Shown here one piece after another: positions 1 through 8,213 of a stretch of DNA of 64,000 bases; the first letter of the stretch is position 1; the number at the start of each line of letters is the position of its first letter. The stretch comes from Paracoccus yeei ATCC BAA-599 (GTDB taxonomy: Bacteria > Pseudomonadota > Alphaproteobacteria > Rhodobacterales > Rhodobacteraceae): assembly GCF_000622145.1 (NCBI RefSeq), contig NZ_KK211404.1:50404-114403 (forward strand), given 5' to 3'. The translations under genes and the position numbers were made by a program. Below the pieces are notes generated by a model. That model was not told where the DNA came from, searched no databases, and saw only the letters and a program-made list of their open reading frames with translations.

Positions 1-2
1 CG

Positions 3-782
3 GTCATCCTGGTCTGGCTTGCGATGCGCGGGGAACTGGGCGTCGGCCTGCGCACGCACCGGCCGATGGGGCATTTCTATCGCGGGCTGGTCGGCAGCGC
101 CGCCATGTGCATGAGCTTCTGGGCCTTGGCGCTGCTGCCCCTGCCCGAGGTCACGGCCATCGGCTATGCCGCGCCGCTGCTGACGGTGATCCTGGCCGCG
201 ATGTTTCTGGGCGAGCCGGTGCGCCTGTTCCGCTTGTCGATGGTGGCGCTGGGCCTGCTGGGGGTGGTGATCGTCTTGTCGCCCCGGCTGGGCGCCGGCG
301 TCACGGGCGACCCGCGCCACAGCCTGGGCGCGGTCGTCACGCTGACCGGGGCGGCCTGCACCGCCATGGCCATGATCTTTGTGCGCAAGCTGGCGCAAGA
401 GGAGCGCACCTCGGCCATCGTGTTCTGGTTTTCGGTCACCTCGACGCTGCTGGGCCTGCTGACGCTGCCGTTCGGCTGGGTCATGCCCGACGCGGGCACC
501 CTGGCCATGCTGGTCGCGATCGGGCTGCTGGGGGGCGTGGCGCAGATCCTGCTGACCTCGGCCTATCGCTATGCCGATGCCTCGCTGATCGCGCCCTTCG
601 ACTATGTGTCGATGGTGCTGGCGCTGCTGATCGGCTGGTTCGTCTTTGCCGAGGCCCCGACCGGCGCCATGCTGGCCGGCGCCGCCCTGGTCATCCTGGC
701 GGGCATCCTGATCATCTGGCGCGAACGCCAGCTGGGGCTGGAGCGCAACCGCCAGCGCAAGGCGATGACGCCGCAGGGCTAG
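3..782 (+). CDS. EamA/DMT-family permease, 5' end outside window
   Basis: Inner-membrane drug/metabolite-type transporter of the EamA family; the substrate cannot be told from sequence. The frame is open to the left edge, so the N-terminus is missing and about 259 codons are visible. The visible part is a run of hydrophobic helices in two repeats, with the second EamA repeat beginning near LGAVVTLTGAACTAMAMIF, and a short basic cytoplasmic tail (RERQLGLERNRQRKAM) typical of the family. It ends 3 bp before the stop of the convergent sulfotransferase gene, so it is not part of the glycan operon. The family call is secure; the transported compound is unknown. Confidence 0.85.
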   Translation, partial: VILVWLAMRGELGVGLRTHRPMGHFYRGLVGSAAMCMSFWALALLPLPEVTAIGYAAPLLTVILAAMFLGEPVRLFRLSMVALGLLGVVIVLSPRLGAGVTGDPRHSLGAVVTLTGAACTAMAMIFVRKLAQEERTSAIVFWFSVTSTLLGLLTLPFGWVMPDAGTLAMLVAIGLLGGVAQILLTSAYRYADASLIAPFDYVSMVLALLIGWFVFAEAPTGAMLAGAALVILAGILIIWRERQLGLERNRQRKAMTPQG

Positions 783-785
783 GGA

Positions 786-2180
786 TCAGGGCTGGCCCGA
801 AAAGCCGAAGGCCACATAGTCGCGCAGATAGGCCCGCTTGGCCGCGCCGCGCAGTTTCTGGTCGTTCAGAAAGGCGGGCATCGGCTCGGGCACGGGCAGA
901 TCGGCCGGGGCCTTGATCCCGGCGCTGGCCGCAAGCCAGGACAGGTCGCGCGCCAGATCGCTTTCGCGCAGCACCATGTCGGGCGCGCCGAAGCGGGAAA
1001 ACCCGGCCAGGACCTCGGACTGGCTGGCCCAGCCGGGATAGGTCGGCAAGGTGGTCTGGGCGTTCAGGTTGCGGCGCAGGAAATCCAGGAACGCCTCGAA
1101 CAGCTCGGCCTGCCGGCCTTCCGGCAGGTCCGCCAGCGCCTCCTCGGGCGGCAGCGGCACGCGGTGGATGCGGCGCATCAGCTCGCGCAGTTCGGCGTTC
1201 TTGCCGTGGATGAGCGAGGCGAAGGCGGTCCAGGCGCGGCGCAGCGGGTGGCGCAGCACGGTGAAGCTGCGGTGGCCGGGGTGGTCGCGCTTCCACTGGC
1301 GCAGGCCGTTCTGGTTCAGGTCCCCCGCGACCGCGCCCATCGCCCTAAGCCAGGTCTCGACCGGGCCCGAGGGGCCGCCCTTGATCGGCATGAAGACCAG
1401 CCCCCGCCCCGCCTCGGCCGCCAGGAAGCTGGGCACGTTCGGGCCCTTGCGCGGCTCGAAGTTCGGGATCTTGCGCAGCGCGAAGGGGTCGAGCCGGGCC
1501 AGTTCCGCCTGCATCTGGTCGAAGTTCTGGACCTTTTCGGACAGTTCGCGCGGGTTTTGCGGCACCTGATCGTTGGCCGGCTCGACCCGCTCCAGTTCGG
1601 TGCGGCCCAGCCAGTGCAGCAGGCCCGTCATCACGTCCGCGTCGCGCAGATCCTCGTACCCCAGCCAGAAGGCGGTCTGGCCGGTGACCTGCAGGCGGTG
1701 CTGGATCTTCAGCTGGAACTCCTCGACCTCGGCCAGGACCTGGCGGAACTCGGCCCCGTCGAAGGGGACCGAGGCGGGAATCGGGGTCTCGGTCTCGTTC
1801 AGCTTCCACTGGTTGGTCTGGCGGGCGAGCGCGGTCGAGACGTAGCTGTCGACCGGGTTGCGGGTCAGCACGATCTTGGCGCAGGCGCGGTCGTCCAGGA
1901 TCGCGTCGAGGACGCGGGGATCGTGGTCGTGGAAATAGCGAAAGCCCGACAGGTGGTTGGGCTTGTCCCACAGCGCCCGCAGCAGGCGCATCGGGTCGGC
2001 CTCGCGCTCGGCGCGGGTGATGCCCTTCAGTTCGTCCTTGTCGGGCCAGCCCATCATGTAGGGGTTGAACGCCTCGCCAAAGCAGGTGACGCGCTTGACG
2101 GCGTTCAGCGTCGCCTCGAGCAGGTTCGAGCCGGTGCGCATTTCCGCAAAGATCACGAAGCGCTGGAAGGTCTGGGTCAT
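786..2180 (-). CDS. Large sulfotransferase (Stf0/NodH-like), possibly two-domain
   Basis: Probable PAPS-dependent sulfotransferase of 464 residues acting on a glycan. The N-terminal half shows the 5'-phosphosulfate loop (FAEMRTGSNLLEATLNA, about residues 11-27) and the 3'-phosphate motif RNPVDSYVS (from R107), as in Stf0/NodH-type enzymes. The C-terminal half contains a second sulfotransferase-like pair: FMPIKGGPSGPVETWL (about 263-278) and VLRHPLRRAW (R310), so this may be a tandem protein with one weaker domain. It is the last gene of the minus-strand glycan block; its ATG lies 1 bp from the stop of the GT14-like gene, so the two are probably co-transcribed. cysQ at the other end of the block would clear the PAP it makes. 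The acceptor is unknown. Confidence 0.8.
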   Translation of the reverse strand: MTQTFQRFVIFAEMRTGSNLLEATLNAVKRVTCFGEAFNPYMMGWPDKDELKGITRAEREADPMRLLRALWDKPNHLSGFRYFHDHDPRVLDAILDDRACAKIVLTRNPVDSYVSTALARQTNQWKLNETETPIPASVPFDGAEFRQVLAEVEEFQLKIQHRLQVTGQTAFWLGYEDLRDADVMTGLLHWLGRTELERVEPANDQVPQNPRELSEKVQNFDQMQAELARLDPFALRKIPNFEPRKGPNVPSFLAAEAGRGLVFMPIKGGPSGPVETWLRAMGAVAGDLNQNGLRQWKRDHPGHRSFTVLRHPLRRAWTAFASLIHGKNAELRELMRRIHRVPLPPEEALADLPEGRQAELFEAFLDFLRRNLNAQTTLPTYPGWASQSEVLAGFSRFGAPDMVLRESDLARDLSWLAASAGIKAPADLPVPEPMPAFLNDQKLRGAAKRAYLRDYVAFGFSGQP

Positions 2181-2181
2181 G

Positions 2182-3888
2182 TCAGGCGGGATCCTTGGTC
2201 GGAAGGGTGTCGGTCACGGGGAAATCCCCCATGAGCTGGGGCCGCAGCCCCGCGTTGCGCAGCCGTTGCAGGAACCGCCCCATGCCCGCCAGTTCGCGCA
2301 TCGCCGGCAGGTTGGCGGCGGATTCGGGATCGCCGCCCAGATCGCGCAGCACCGATTGCAGCGCACCGGCGGGGCGGGCGCAGAAATCGCCCAGGTTCCA
2401 GATCCGGGTGCGCGCCTTGAGCCAGACCGAGTTCAGCACGTCGATCTGCGCCAGTTCGGTGCGCTGCAGGATGGCCGCGACCCGGCGGATGTCGTCGAAG
2501 GGCATGCCCGAATGCAGCAGCGGCACTGCCCAGGCGCCGGTGATGACGAAGATCCGGGCGTTCGGGTCGGTCGCCATCAGCCAGTTCAGGTTCTGCTGGT
2601 CGCGCGGGCTGTACTGGATGACCTGCATCCGCGGCGACACCCGGATCAGGTTGGCGATGAAGCCGCGCGGGTCCATGTCGCGCAGCTGCGCGCTGTCCGA
2701 GAGCCCCCCCGGCCCGATCCGGCGCTGACCGGCGTATTCGACCCCGTGCTGGGCCATGACATGGCCGTGGACATCGGCATCCAGGCGCTGGCCCAGCCAG
2801 TCGGGGAAATCGGGAAAGATGTCGGTAAAGCCCTGCATCACCGCATAGGCGGCCGAGGTCTTGCCGTTCTCGCGGTCCTTCAGCGGATAGCGGCTTTGCA
2901 TGTAAAGCCCGGGGCGCCCCAGGCGGCGACGCGCGACGGCCTGGCCGATCACGCGGTCGATGCGCTCGGGCTGCGGCTCGGCGGCCGAGGGCGCGCCCTG
3001 CGCCGGGCGGGGGAAATGGGCGTAAAGCGTGGTCGCGTTGGGCCAGATCTTGCGGGCGACGAAGCAGCGCGATTCCTCGAGCATCTGGCAATGGTCGTTG
3101 TAGAAGATATAGGGCTTGCCCTGATCGTCGAACTTGGAGAGCGTCAGCGACCGGCTTTCGATGCGGTTGGAATGCAGCCGCGCCAGGGTCTGGAAATAGC
3201 TTTCGTCGGGGATCCAGACGCGGTTGAAATACTGGTCGTATTCCGGCCGCCGGGGGTCCTGCAGGATCGCCAGCAGCGTCTGGCGGGTCAGGCACCACCA
3301 TTGCGACCCCAGGTGCGGGACCAGCCCCTCGGGGATCTTGCGGCGGATCTTCCAGCGGCGCTGGAAATCGACATAGCGGTCGAACAGCCGGCGGTGGCGG
3401 CGATAGGCAAAGGGAAAGCGCAGGGTGAAGCGTTCCTCGTTCAGCCCGCCGACGGTCCAGCCCACGTCCTCGGCCGTGACGCTTTCGATGAAGTCGCGCC
3501 GCGGATAGCGCGACAGGAAGGCCACCAGATCCGCCACCGGCCGCAGCGGCAGGCACGAGCCCGAGACGGTCAGCACATGCGTCACCTCGGGGAAGCGCTC
3601 CAGCAGCAGTTCCGCCGCATCCTGCGTCGCGCGGACCAGGCTGAACATGCCCCATTCGCAGCTGTAGCGCGGCGACACGACGATCCGGTCCTGGCCGGCC
3701 AGGTCCGTCATCAGCGTCGCGAAGGCATCGCGCGAGACATCGGCATCGACATGGATCACGACACGGGCGCCGCCTTCGGCCCAGACGCGGGCCATCCGCG
3801 TGGCCGTCGGCATCTCGTTGTGGCACAGCATCACCACGCCCAGCTGCACCGGCCCCGGCGCACCCGTCCTGTCCGCCGCGCCCGTCAT
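2182..3888 (-). CDS. GT14-like (core-2/I-branching) glycosyltransferase with C-terminal extension
   Basis: 568 residues. The N-terminal ~300 residues look like the core-2/I-branching beta-1,6-N-acetylglucosaminyltransferase family: GVVMLCHNE at the start, VVIHVDADVS, SCEWGMFSLVRATQDA, THVLTVSGSCLPLRP and the GSQWWCLTR stretch. The remaining ~250 residues match no catalytic fold I can name; I recall a DUF5928 label on similar rhodobacterial proteins but cannot confirm it. The start at 3888 was chosen because its ATG overlaps the upstream stop as ATGA (3885-3888), which implies translational coupling; an in-frame ATG at 3963 would lie inside the previous gene. Likely builds a branch of the surface glycan made by this block; donor and acceptor are not known. 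Confidence 0.78.
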   Translation of the reverse strand: MTGAADRTGAPGPVQLGVVMLCHNEMPTATRMARVWAEGGARVVIHVDADVSRDAFATLMTDLAGQDRIVVSPRYSCEWGMFSLVRATQDAAELLLERFPEVTHVLTVSGSCLPLRPVADLVAFLSRYPRRDFIESVTAEDVGWTVGGLNEERFTLRFPFAYRRHRRLFDRYVDFQRRWKIRRKIPEGLVPHLGSQWWCLTRQTLLAILQDPRRPEYDQYFNRVWIPDESYFQTLARLHSNRIESRSLTLSKFDDQGKPYIFYNDHCQMLEESRCFVARKIWPNATTLYAHFPRPAQGAPSAAEPQPERIDRVIGQAVARRRLGRPGLYMQSRYPLKDRENGKTSAAYAVMQGFTDIFPDFPDWLGQRLDADVHGHVMAQHGVEYAGQRRIGPGGLSDSAQLRDMDPRGFIANLIRVSPRMQVIQYSPRDQQNLNWLMATDPNARIFVITGAWAVPLLHSGMPFDDIRRVAAILQRTELAQIDVLNSVWLKARTRIWNLGDFCARPAGALQSVLRDLGGDPESAANLPAMRELAGMGRFLQRLRNAGLRPQLMGDFPVTDTLPTKDPA

Positions 3889-4910
3889 GCCCAGTTCCCC
3901 TTGGAGATCAGGCCCAGATCCTCGAGCTGGCGCCAGTCCTCGAGCCTGCGCGATTCCTCGCACCAGAAATCGGGATCGTCCTGCAGGCCCGAGTGATAGG
4001 CCATGTATTCCTGGCTGTCGGCGTAATGCTGGCGGCGCGACAGCTCCTCGGCCGATTTCTCGACGAAGGTGGACAGGAACTTGGCGTGCAGCAGGCAGCC
4101 CGAGGCCTTTTCGCCCCCGTCCTCGTCATAGACCACATTGAGCGAGCGCGGCAGCAGCATGTGCGTCGAACTGACATAGACATAGGGCCGTTCCCAGCGC
4201 ACCAGCGGGATCTTGTTCAGAGCCGGGCCCTTTTCGGGATTGTCGGGAAAGAACACCCGGCCGCGCGGCCCGCCCTGGATCCACAGGTTCCAGTATTCGC
4301 CGTTCTTGCGGATCGTGTAGTTCGCCGGATCGAACCAGTTGGCGATCTGGAACGGGTCGCCCCCCTCGCGGTAGGGCTGGGCGTTCAGCGGGCCCTTGGG
4401 ATACATGTCCAGCAGCATGGCCGAGAAGGACCGCACCGCCGACGCGTCGAGCCAGTCCGTCAGCGCCTTCAGCGGCCGGGAATCGTGGTGGGGATAGATC
4501 AGGAACTCGTCGGGATCGACCGTCACGCACCAGTGCCCGGCGCCATGGCGGCGCAGCAGCCAGTTCATCCAGTCCATGCCAAAGCGCGATTCCTTGTAGC
4601 TGGCATGGGTCAGCCAGACCGACACGTCCATCTGCTCGGTCAGGTATTCGCGTCCGCCGTCGTCCGAGCCGTTGTCCACGACCAGGAAGTGCTGCACCCC
4701 CATGCGCCGGTAATAGTCCAGGAAGAACGGCAGCCGGATCTTTTCGTTGCGCAGCACCATGAACAGCAGGATGTCGCCCGGGCGGATGCGGCGGGTGCGG
4801 TCCTGCACCGGCTTCAGCGCGCGGCCACGTCGGATCGCCCGCGCCAGCAGATATTGCCTGCGGGCGCGCAGCCTGAGTTTCTTGCGAAAGATCCTGAAAA
4901 AGCGCGGCAC
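3885..4910 (-). CDS. Glycosyltransferase, GT2/GT92-like
   Basis: 341-residue cytoplasmic glycosyltransferase with a GT-A fold. Visible motifs are DILLFMVLRNEKIRLPFFL, HFLVVDNGSDDGGREYL and the metal-binding CVTVDPDEFLIYP (DxD-type), the arrangement seen in GT2 and the related GT92 group. A basic N-terminal tail (RFFRIFRKKLRLRARRQYL) may associate with membrane. The start appears to be GTG at 4910; no good in-frame ATG is seen before the preceding gene. It lies 16 bp after the GT4 gene and overlaps the GT14-like gene by 4 bp, so it is inside the same transcription unit. The sugar it transfers is unknown. Confidence 0.8.
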   Translation of the reverse strand: MPRFFRIFRKKLRLRARRQYLLARAIRRGRALKPVQDRTRRIRPGDILLFMVLRNEKIRLPFFLDYYRRMGVQHFLVVDNGSDDGGREYLTEQMDVSVWLTHASYKESRFGMDWMNWLLRRHGAGHWCVTVDPDEFLIYPHHDSRPLKALTDWLDASAVRSFSAMLLDMYPKGPLNAQPYREGGDPFQIANWFDPANYTIRKNGEYWNLWIQGGPRGRVFFPDNPEKGPALNKIPLVRWERPYVYVSSTHMLLPRSLNVVYDEDGGEKASGCLLHAKFLSTFVEKSAEELSRRQHYADSQEYMAYHSGLQDDPDFWCEESRRLEDWRQLEDLGLISKGNWA

Positions 4911-4926
4911 GGGTCTTGTTCACATC

Positions 4927-6183
4927 CTATCGCGGCATAGCGCCTGCCGCCCCGGCAGGCAATCGTTCCCTGATCGCGGCCGCGACCTGGGCAAAGTGGC
5001 CGTCCCATTGCGGCACCGGATGGGGCGGCAGGCGCAGGGGCAAAGCCGCCGCCAGCAGCGCCACGGCCCCGGCCCAGGCGCGGGCATCGTCGGGTGGCAG
5101 GTACCGGGCGTAACCGCCCAGCAGCTCGCGTGCAACCGGAAGTGGTGCGGAGATGACGGGAATGCCCCGCGCCGCCGCCTCGGTCAGGGGCAGGCCGAAG
5201 CCTTCGGCGCGGCTGGGCATCAAGAGGCCGTGGCTGCGGCCCAGGAGTTCCGCCACCGCGCCGTCGTCCAGCCCGTTCAGTTCCCGCACCGGCCCGCCCG
5301 GCGGCAGCGCGTCGAGCCGGGCGAAGGTTTCCGCGTTTTCCCAGCCGCGGCTGCCGACGATGAACAGCTGCGGCAGGCGCGGCGGGTCCAGCCGGCGGGA
5401 GAGTTCCTGCCAGGCGTCCAGCAGCAGGGCGTGGTTCTTGCGCGGCTCGATCGTGCCCAGGGTGACGAAGAAGGGCCGCGACAGGTCCAGGCCGGGCGGC
5501 AGCCCCGCCGGATCGGGCGCGGCCAGGCGCGTGCCGATGGGGGCGGCGACCACCGGCAGGGCACGGCGCTGGCGCAACCTGCCCTGCCAGTCCCGCACCG
5601 ACTGGGCGCTGGCCTGCGATACGGTCAGCACCAGGTCGGCGCCGGCCAGCACCGCGGCGAAGCGGTCGCGAAACAGCGCGCTCTGGCCCTGGCGGGTATA
5701 TTCGGGATGATCCAGCGGGATGGCGTCGTGGACCATGACCACGCGCGGCAGCGGCGACAGGGCGGCCATCACCCGCCGGTCCCAGTTGGCATGGCCAAGG
5801 TTCAGATAGGCCGCATCCGCGCCCAGCCGGCGCGCGACATCGGCGCCGAGCCCCCGGGGCGCGCGGCCATAACGGCGCAGCGCCATGCGCCGCAGCCCCC
5901 GGACCGCCCGCAGCCGCAGCGTGTCACGGCCCAGCAGGCGGTGCCACGGGCCGGGGCGCGGCAGGTCGGCCAGATCGCCCGCCAGCCAGCGCAGCAGCGC
6001 CGCCCCGGCGGGGGGCGGCAGCAGCAGCTGGCCGCGCGGCACGCGGCACAGCAGCAGGTGGTCGCGGGTTTGCAGATGGGCCAGCCATTCGGCCTCGACC
6101 CGGTCGATCCCGGTGGCGGTGCCGCGCCCCAGCCGGGACAAGAGCCGCGAGATGTCCAGCAGGATCGCCGGATCAGCGGGCAT
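4927..6183 (-). CDS. GT4-family glycosyltransferase
   Basis: 418-residue GT-B glycosyltransferase. The C-terminal donor domain is clear: FFVTLGTIEPRKNHALLLDA, FIVGSRGWENAETF, and the E-x7-E-type motif SRAEGFGLPLTEAAARGIPV near the end. The N-terminal half has VVMVHDAIPLDHPEYT, common in mannosyl- and related transferases. The start is placed at ATG 6183 (MPADPAILLDISRLLSRLG), giving an 11-bp overlap with the galE stop; upstream in-frame codons only read through galE. Together with GalE and GalU directly upstream it probably uses a UDP- or GDP-sugar to extend the surface glycan. Linkage and donor are not predictable. Confidence 0.85.
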   Translation of the reverse strand: MPADPAILLDISRLLSRLGRGTATGIDRVEAEWLAHLQTRDHLLLCRVPRGQLLLPPPAGAALLRWLAGDLADLPRPGPWHRLLGRDTLRLRAVRGLRRMALRRYGRAPRGLGADVARRLGADAAYLNLGHANWDRRVMAALSPLPRVVMVHDAIPLDHPEYTRQGQSALFRDRFAAVLAGADLVLTVSQASAQSVRDWQGRLRQRRALPVVAAPIGTRLAAPDPAGLPPGLDLSRPFFVTLGTIEPRKNHALLLDAWQELSRRLDPPRLPQLFIVGSRGWENAETFARLDALPPGGPVRELNGLDDGAVAELLGRSHGLLMPSRAEGFGLPLTEAAARGIPVISAPLPVARELLGGYARYLPPDDARAWAGAVALLAAALPLRLPPHPVPQWDGHFAQVAAAIRERLPAGAAGAMPR

Positions 6184-7171
6184 AACCGCCGTTCTGGTGC
6201 CAGCGCCAGGCATCGGCCACCATCTGCTGCATGGTCGAACGCGCCGGGTTCCACCCCAGGACCGAGACGGCCTTTTCGCTGCCCGAGACCAGCTTGACCG
6301 CATCGCCACCGCGCCGCGGCCCGTCCTGCATGGGCACGGGCCGGTTGGTGACATGACGCGCCTCGGCCACGACCTCGCGCACCGAGAAGCCGTTGCCGGT
6401 GCCCAGGCAGAACACCTCGTGACCGCCGTCCGCGACCTTGCCGGCCAGCAGGTGGCGCAGGCCCAGCACATGCGCATCGACCAGGTCCATGACATGGACA
6501 TAGTCGCGGATGCAGGTCCCGTCCGGCGTCGGATAGTCGGTGCCGTGGATGGTCAGCGCCGCGCGCTTGCCGTCGACGGCGTCCAGGATCAGCGGGATCA
6601 GGTGGGTTTCGGGCTGGTGGAATTCGCCCACCTCGCCATCGGGGTCCGCGCCCGCCACGTTGAAATAGCGGAAGATCACCGAACGCAGCCCGTCCGAGGC
6701 GCCGAAATCCTTCAGCATGTCCTCGATCGCGCGCTTGGAGGCGCCATAGGCGTTCAGCGGCGTCTGGACAGTGTTTTCGTCCAGCACCACCCCATCATGG
6801 TCGCCATAGGTCGCGCAGGTCGAGGAAAAGACGAAGTTCCCGACCCCGGCGGCCAGCGTCGCCTCGATGAGGTTCAGCGAGGCGCTGACATTGCCGCGCC
6901 AGTACTTGCCCGGCTCGCGCATTGCCTCGCCCACCTGGCTCAGCGCGGCGAAATGCATCACCGCGACGGGCTTGTGGGTGGCAAAGACCTGGTCCAGCCG
7001 CGCGCGGTCCATCAGGTCGCCCTGCTCGAAGGGGCCGAACTTCACCGCCTCCTGCCAGCCGGTGCACAGGTTGTCATAGGTCACGGGCACGAAGCCCGCG
7101 TCGCGCAATGCCTTGCAGGCGTGCGAGCCGATATAGCCGGCGCCGCCCGTCACCAATACGGTCTGGGTCAT
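6173..7171 (-). CDS. galE: UDP-glucose 4-epimerase
   Basis: GalE interconverts UDP-glucose and UDP-galactose in the cytosol using tightly bound NAD+. The 332-residue protein has the usual family length. It shows the Rossmann motif VTGGAGYIGSH at residues 6-16, the conserved SSTCATYG serine/threonine segment, and the catalytic YGASK (Tyr-x3-Lys) motif. It begins 2 bp after galU ends and overlaps the GT4 gene by 11 bp, so it is probably translated with both. Its position between galU and several glycosyltransferases suggests that it supplies UDP-Gal (or a related hexose) to the polysaccharide made here, besides any role in general metabolism. Confidence 0.95.
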   Translation of the reverse strand: MTQTVLVTGGAGYIGSHACKALRDAGFVPVTYDNLCTGWQEAVKFGPFEQGDLMDRARLDQVFATHKPVAVMHFAALSQVGEAMREPGKYWRGNVSASLNLIEATLAAGVGNFVFSSTCATYGDHDGVVLDENTVQTPLNAYGASKRAIEDMLKDFGASDGLRSVIFRYFNVAGADPDGEVGEFHQPETHLIPLILDAVDGKRAALTIHGTDYPTPDGTCIRDYVHVMDLVDAHVLGLRHLLAGKVADGGHEVFCLGTGNGFSVREVVAEARHVTNRPVPMQDGPRRGGDAVKLVSGSEKAVSVLGWNPARSTMQQMVADAWRWHQNGGYAR

Positions 7172-7173
7172 GG

Positions 7174-8064
7174 TTATTCGGCGGCTTTTCGCATGGCCAT
7201 GACATCGGCCAGATAGTCGGCGAATTCGTCCTTGAGCTCATCCCGGGCCAGGCCGAAGGCGACGGTCGCCTGCAGGAAGCCGGCTTTCGAGCCGCAGTCG
7301 AAGCGCTGGCCGCGGAAGCGCAGGCCGAAGACGTCGCGCCCCTCCTCGATCTCGTCGGCGATGGCGTCGGTCAGCTGGATCTCGCCGCCGGCCCCCTGCT
7401 TGAGCTTGTTGAGGTTTTCCATGACGGTCGAGGCCAGGATGTAGCGCCCGATCACCGCCAGGTTCGAGGGCGGGTTTTCCTTGGGCTTTTCGACCATGCC
7501 CTTGGCGCGCACGATGGCGCCCATGTCCTCGGCCACGTCGAGAACGCCGTAGGACTTGGTCTTTTCGAGCGGGACCTCCATGGTCGCGACCATGGTGCCG
7601 CCGGTTTCCTGATAGGCCTCGATCATCTGCTGCAGGCAGGGCGGCTCGCCCATGATGACGTCGTCGGTCAGGATCACGGCCACGGGTTCGTCATGGACCA
7701 GGCGGCGGGCGCACCAGACCGCGTGGCCAAGGCCCAGGGCCTTGTGCTGGCGGACATAGGCGATGGCGCCCGAATCCATGTTGGTCGACCGCAGGATATC
7801 CAGCAGGTCGTTCTTGCCGGCCTTTTTCAGGCTGGATTCCAGTTCGTGGGAATGGTCGAAATAATCCTCGAGCGCGCCCTTGCCGCGCGAGGTGACGAAA
7901 ATGAATTCCTCGATCCCGGCGGCGCGCGCCTCGTCGATCGCATATTGGATCAGGGGGCGGTCGACCAGCGTCATGATTTCTTTCGGGACGCTTTTGGTGG
8001 CAGGCAGAAAACGGGTTCCGAGGCCGGCAACCGGGAAGATCGCCTTGGTGACTTTGCGGCTCAT
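7174..8064 (-). CDS. galU: UTP-glucose-1-phosphate uridylyltransferase
   Basis: GalU makes UDP-glucose from UTP and glucose-1-phosphate, the precursor that GalE next door uses. 296 residues, normal for the bacterial family. The N-terminus carries the nucleotide-binding signature FPVAGLGTRFLPATKSVPKE, followed by LVDRPLIQYAIDEA, and VILTDDV later. The start at 8064 is preferred to an in-frame ATG at 8100 because a GGAG sits about 8 bases before it. A gap of 149 bp separates it from the upstream GT2 gene, so galU-galE and the genes after it may have their own promoter. Confidence 0.95.
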   Translation of the reverse strand: MSRKVTKAIFPVAGLGTRFLPATKSVPKEIMTLVDRPLIQYAIDEARAAGIEEFIFVTSRGKGALEDYFDHSHELESSLKKAGKNDLLDILRSTNMDSGAIAYVRQHKALGLGHAVWCARRLVHDEPVAVILTDDVIMGEPPCLQQMIEAYQETGGTMVATMEVPLEKTKSYGVLDVAEDMGAIVRAKGMVEKPKENPPSNLAVIGRYILASTVMENLNKLKQGAGGEIQLTDAIADEIEEGRDVFGLRFRGQRFDCGSKAGFLQATVAFGLARDELKDEFADYLADVMAMRKAAE

Positions 8065-8149
8065 CAATATGGTCTCCTGATGTCTGCGCCAGTTTGGCAA
8101 AGCTTATCCTCTTTTGCCACCGTTAGCGCAACAATCGCTTAACAAAGGG

Positions 8150-8178
8150 AATGGCCGGTTTTTGCCAGCAATGGCCGG
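8150..8178. repeat. Direct repeat AATGGCCGG x2 upstream of galU
   Basis: AATGGCCGG occurs at 8150-8158 and again at 8170-8178, two helical turns apart (20-bp period), in the 149-bp gap before galU. Spacing on one face of the helix would suit a dimeric regulator, but no known operator is recognised and the pair could be chance. Confidence 0.4.
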
Positions 8179-8213
8179 AAAAGAACAAGGCCCGACGGCA
8201 GCTTCCCGCCCAT

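Noticed and set aside
8101..8130. GTTAGCG / CGCTTAAC imperfect inverted repeat upstream of galU as a LacI-type operator
   Set aside because: The arms do not align without a gap and no LacI-type gene is adjacent.
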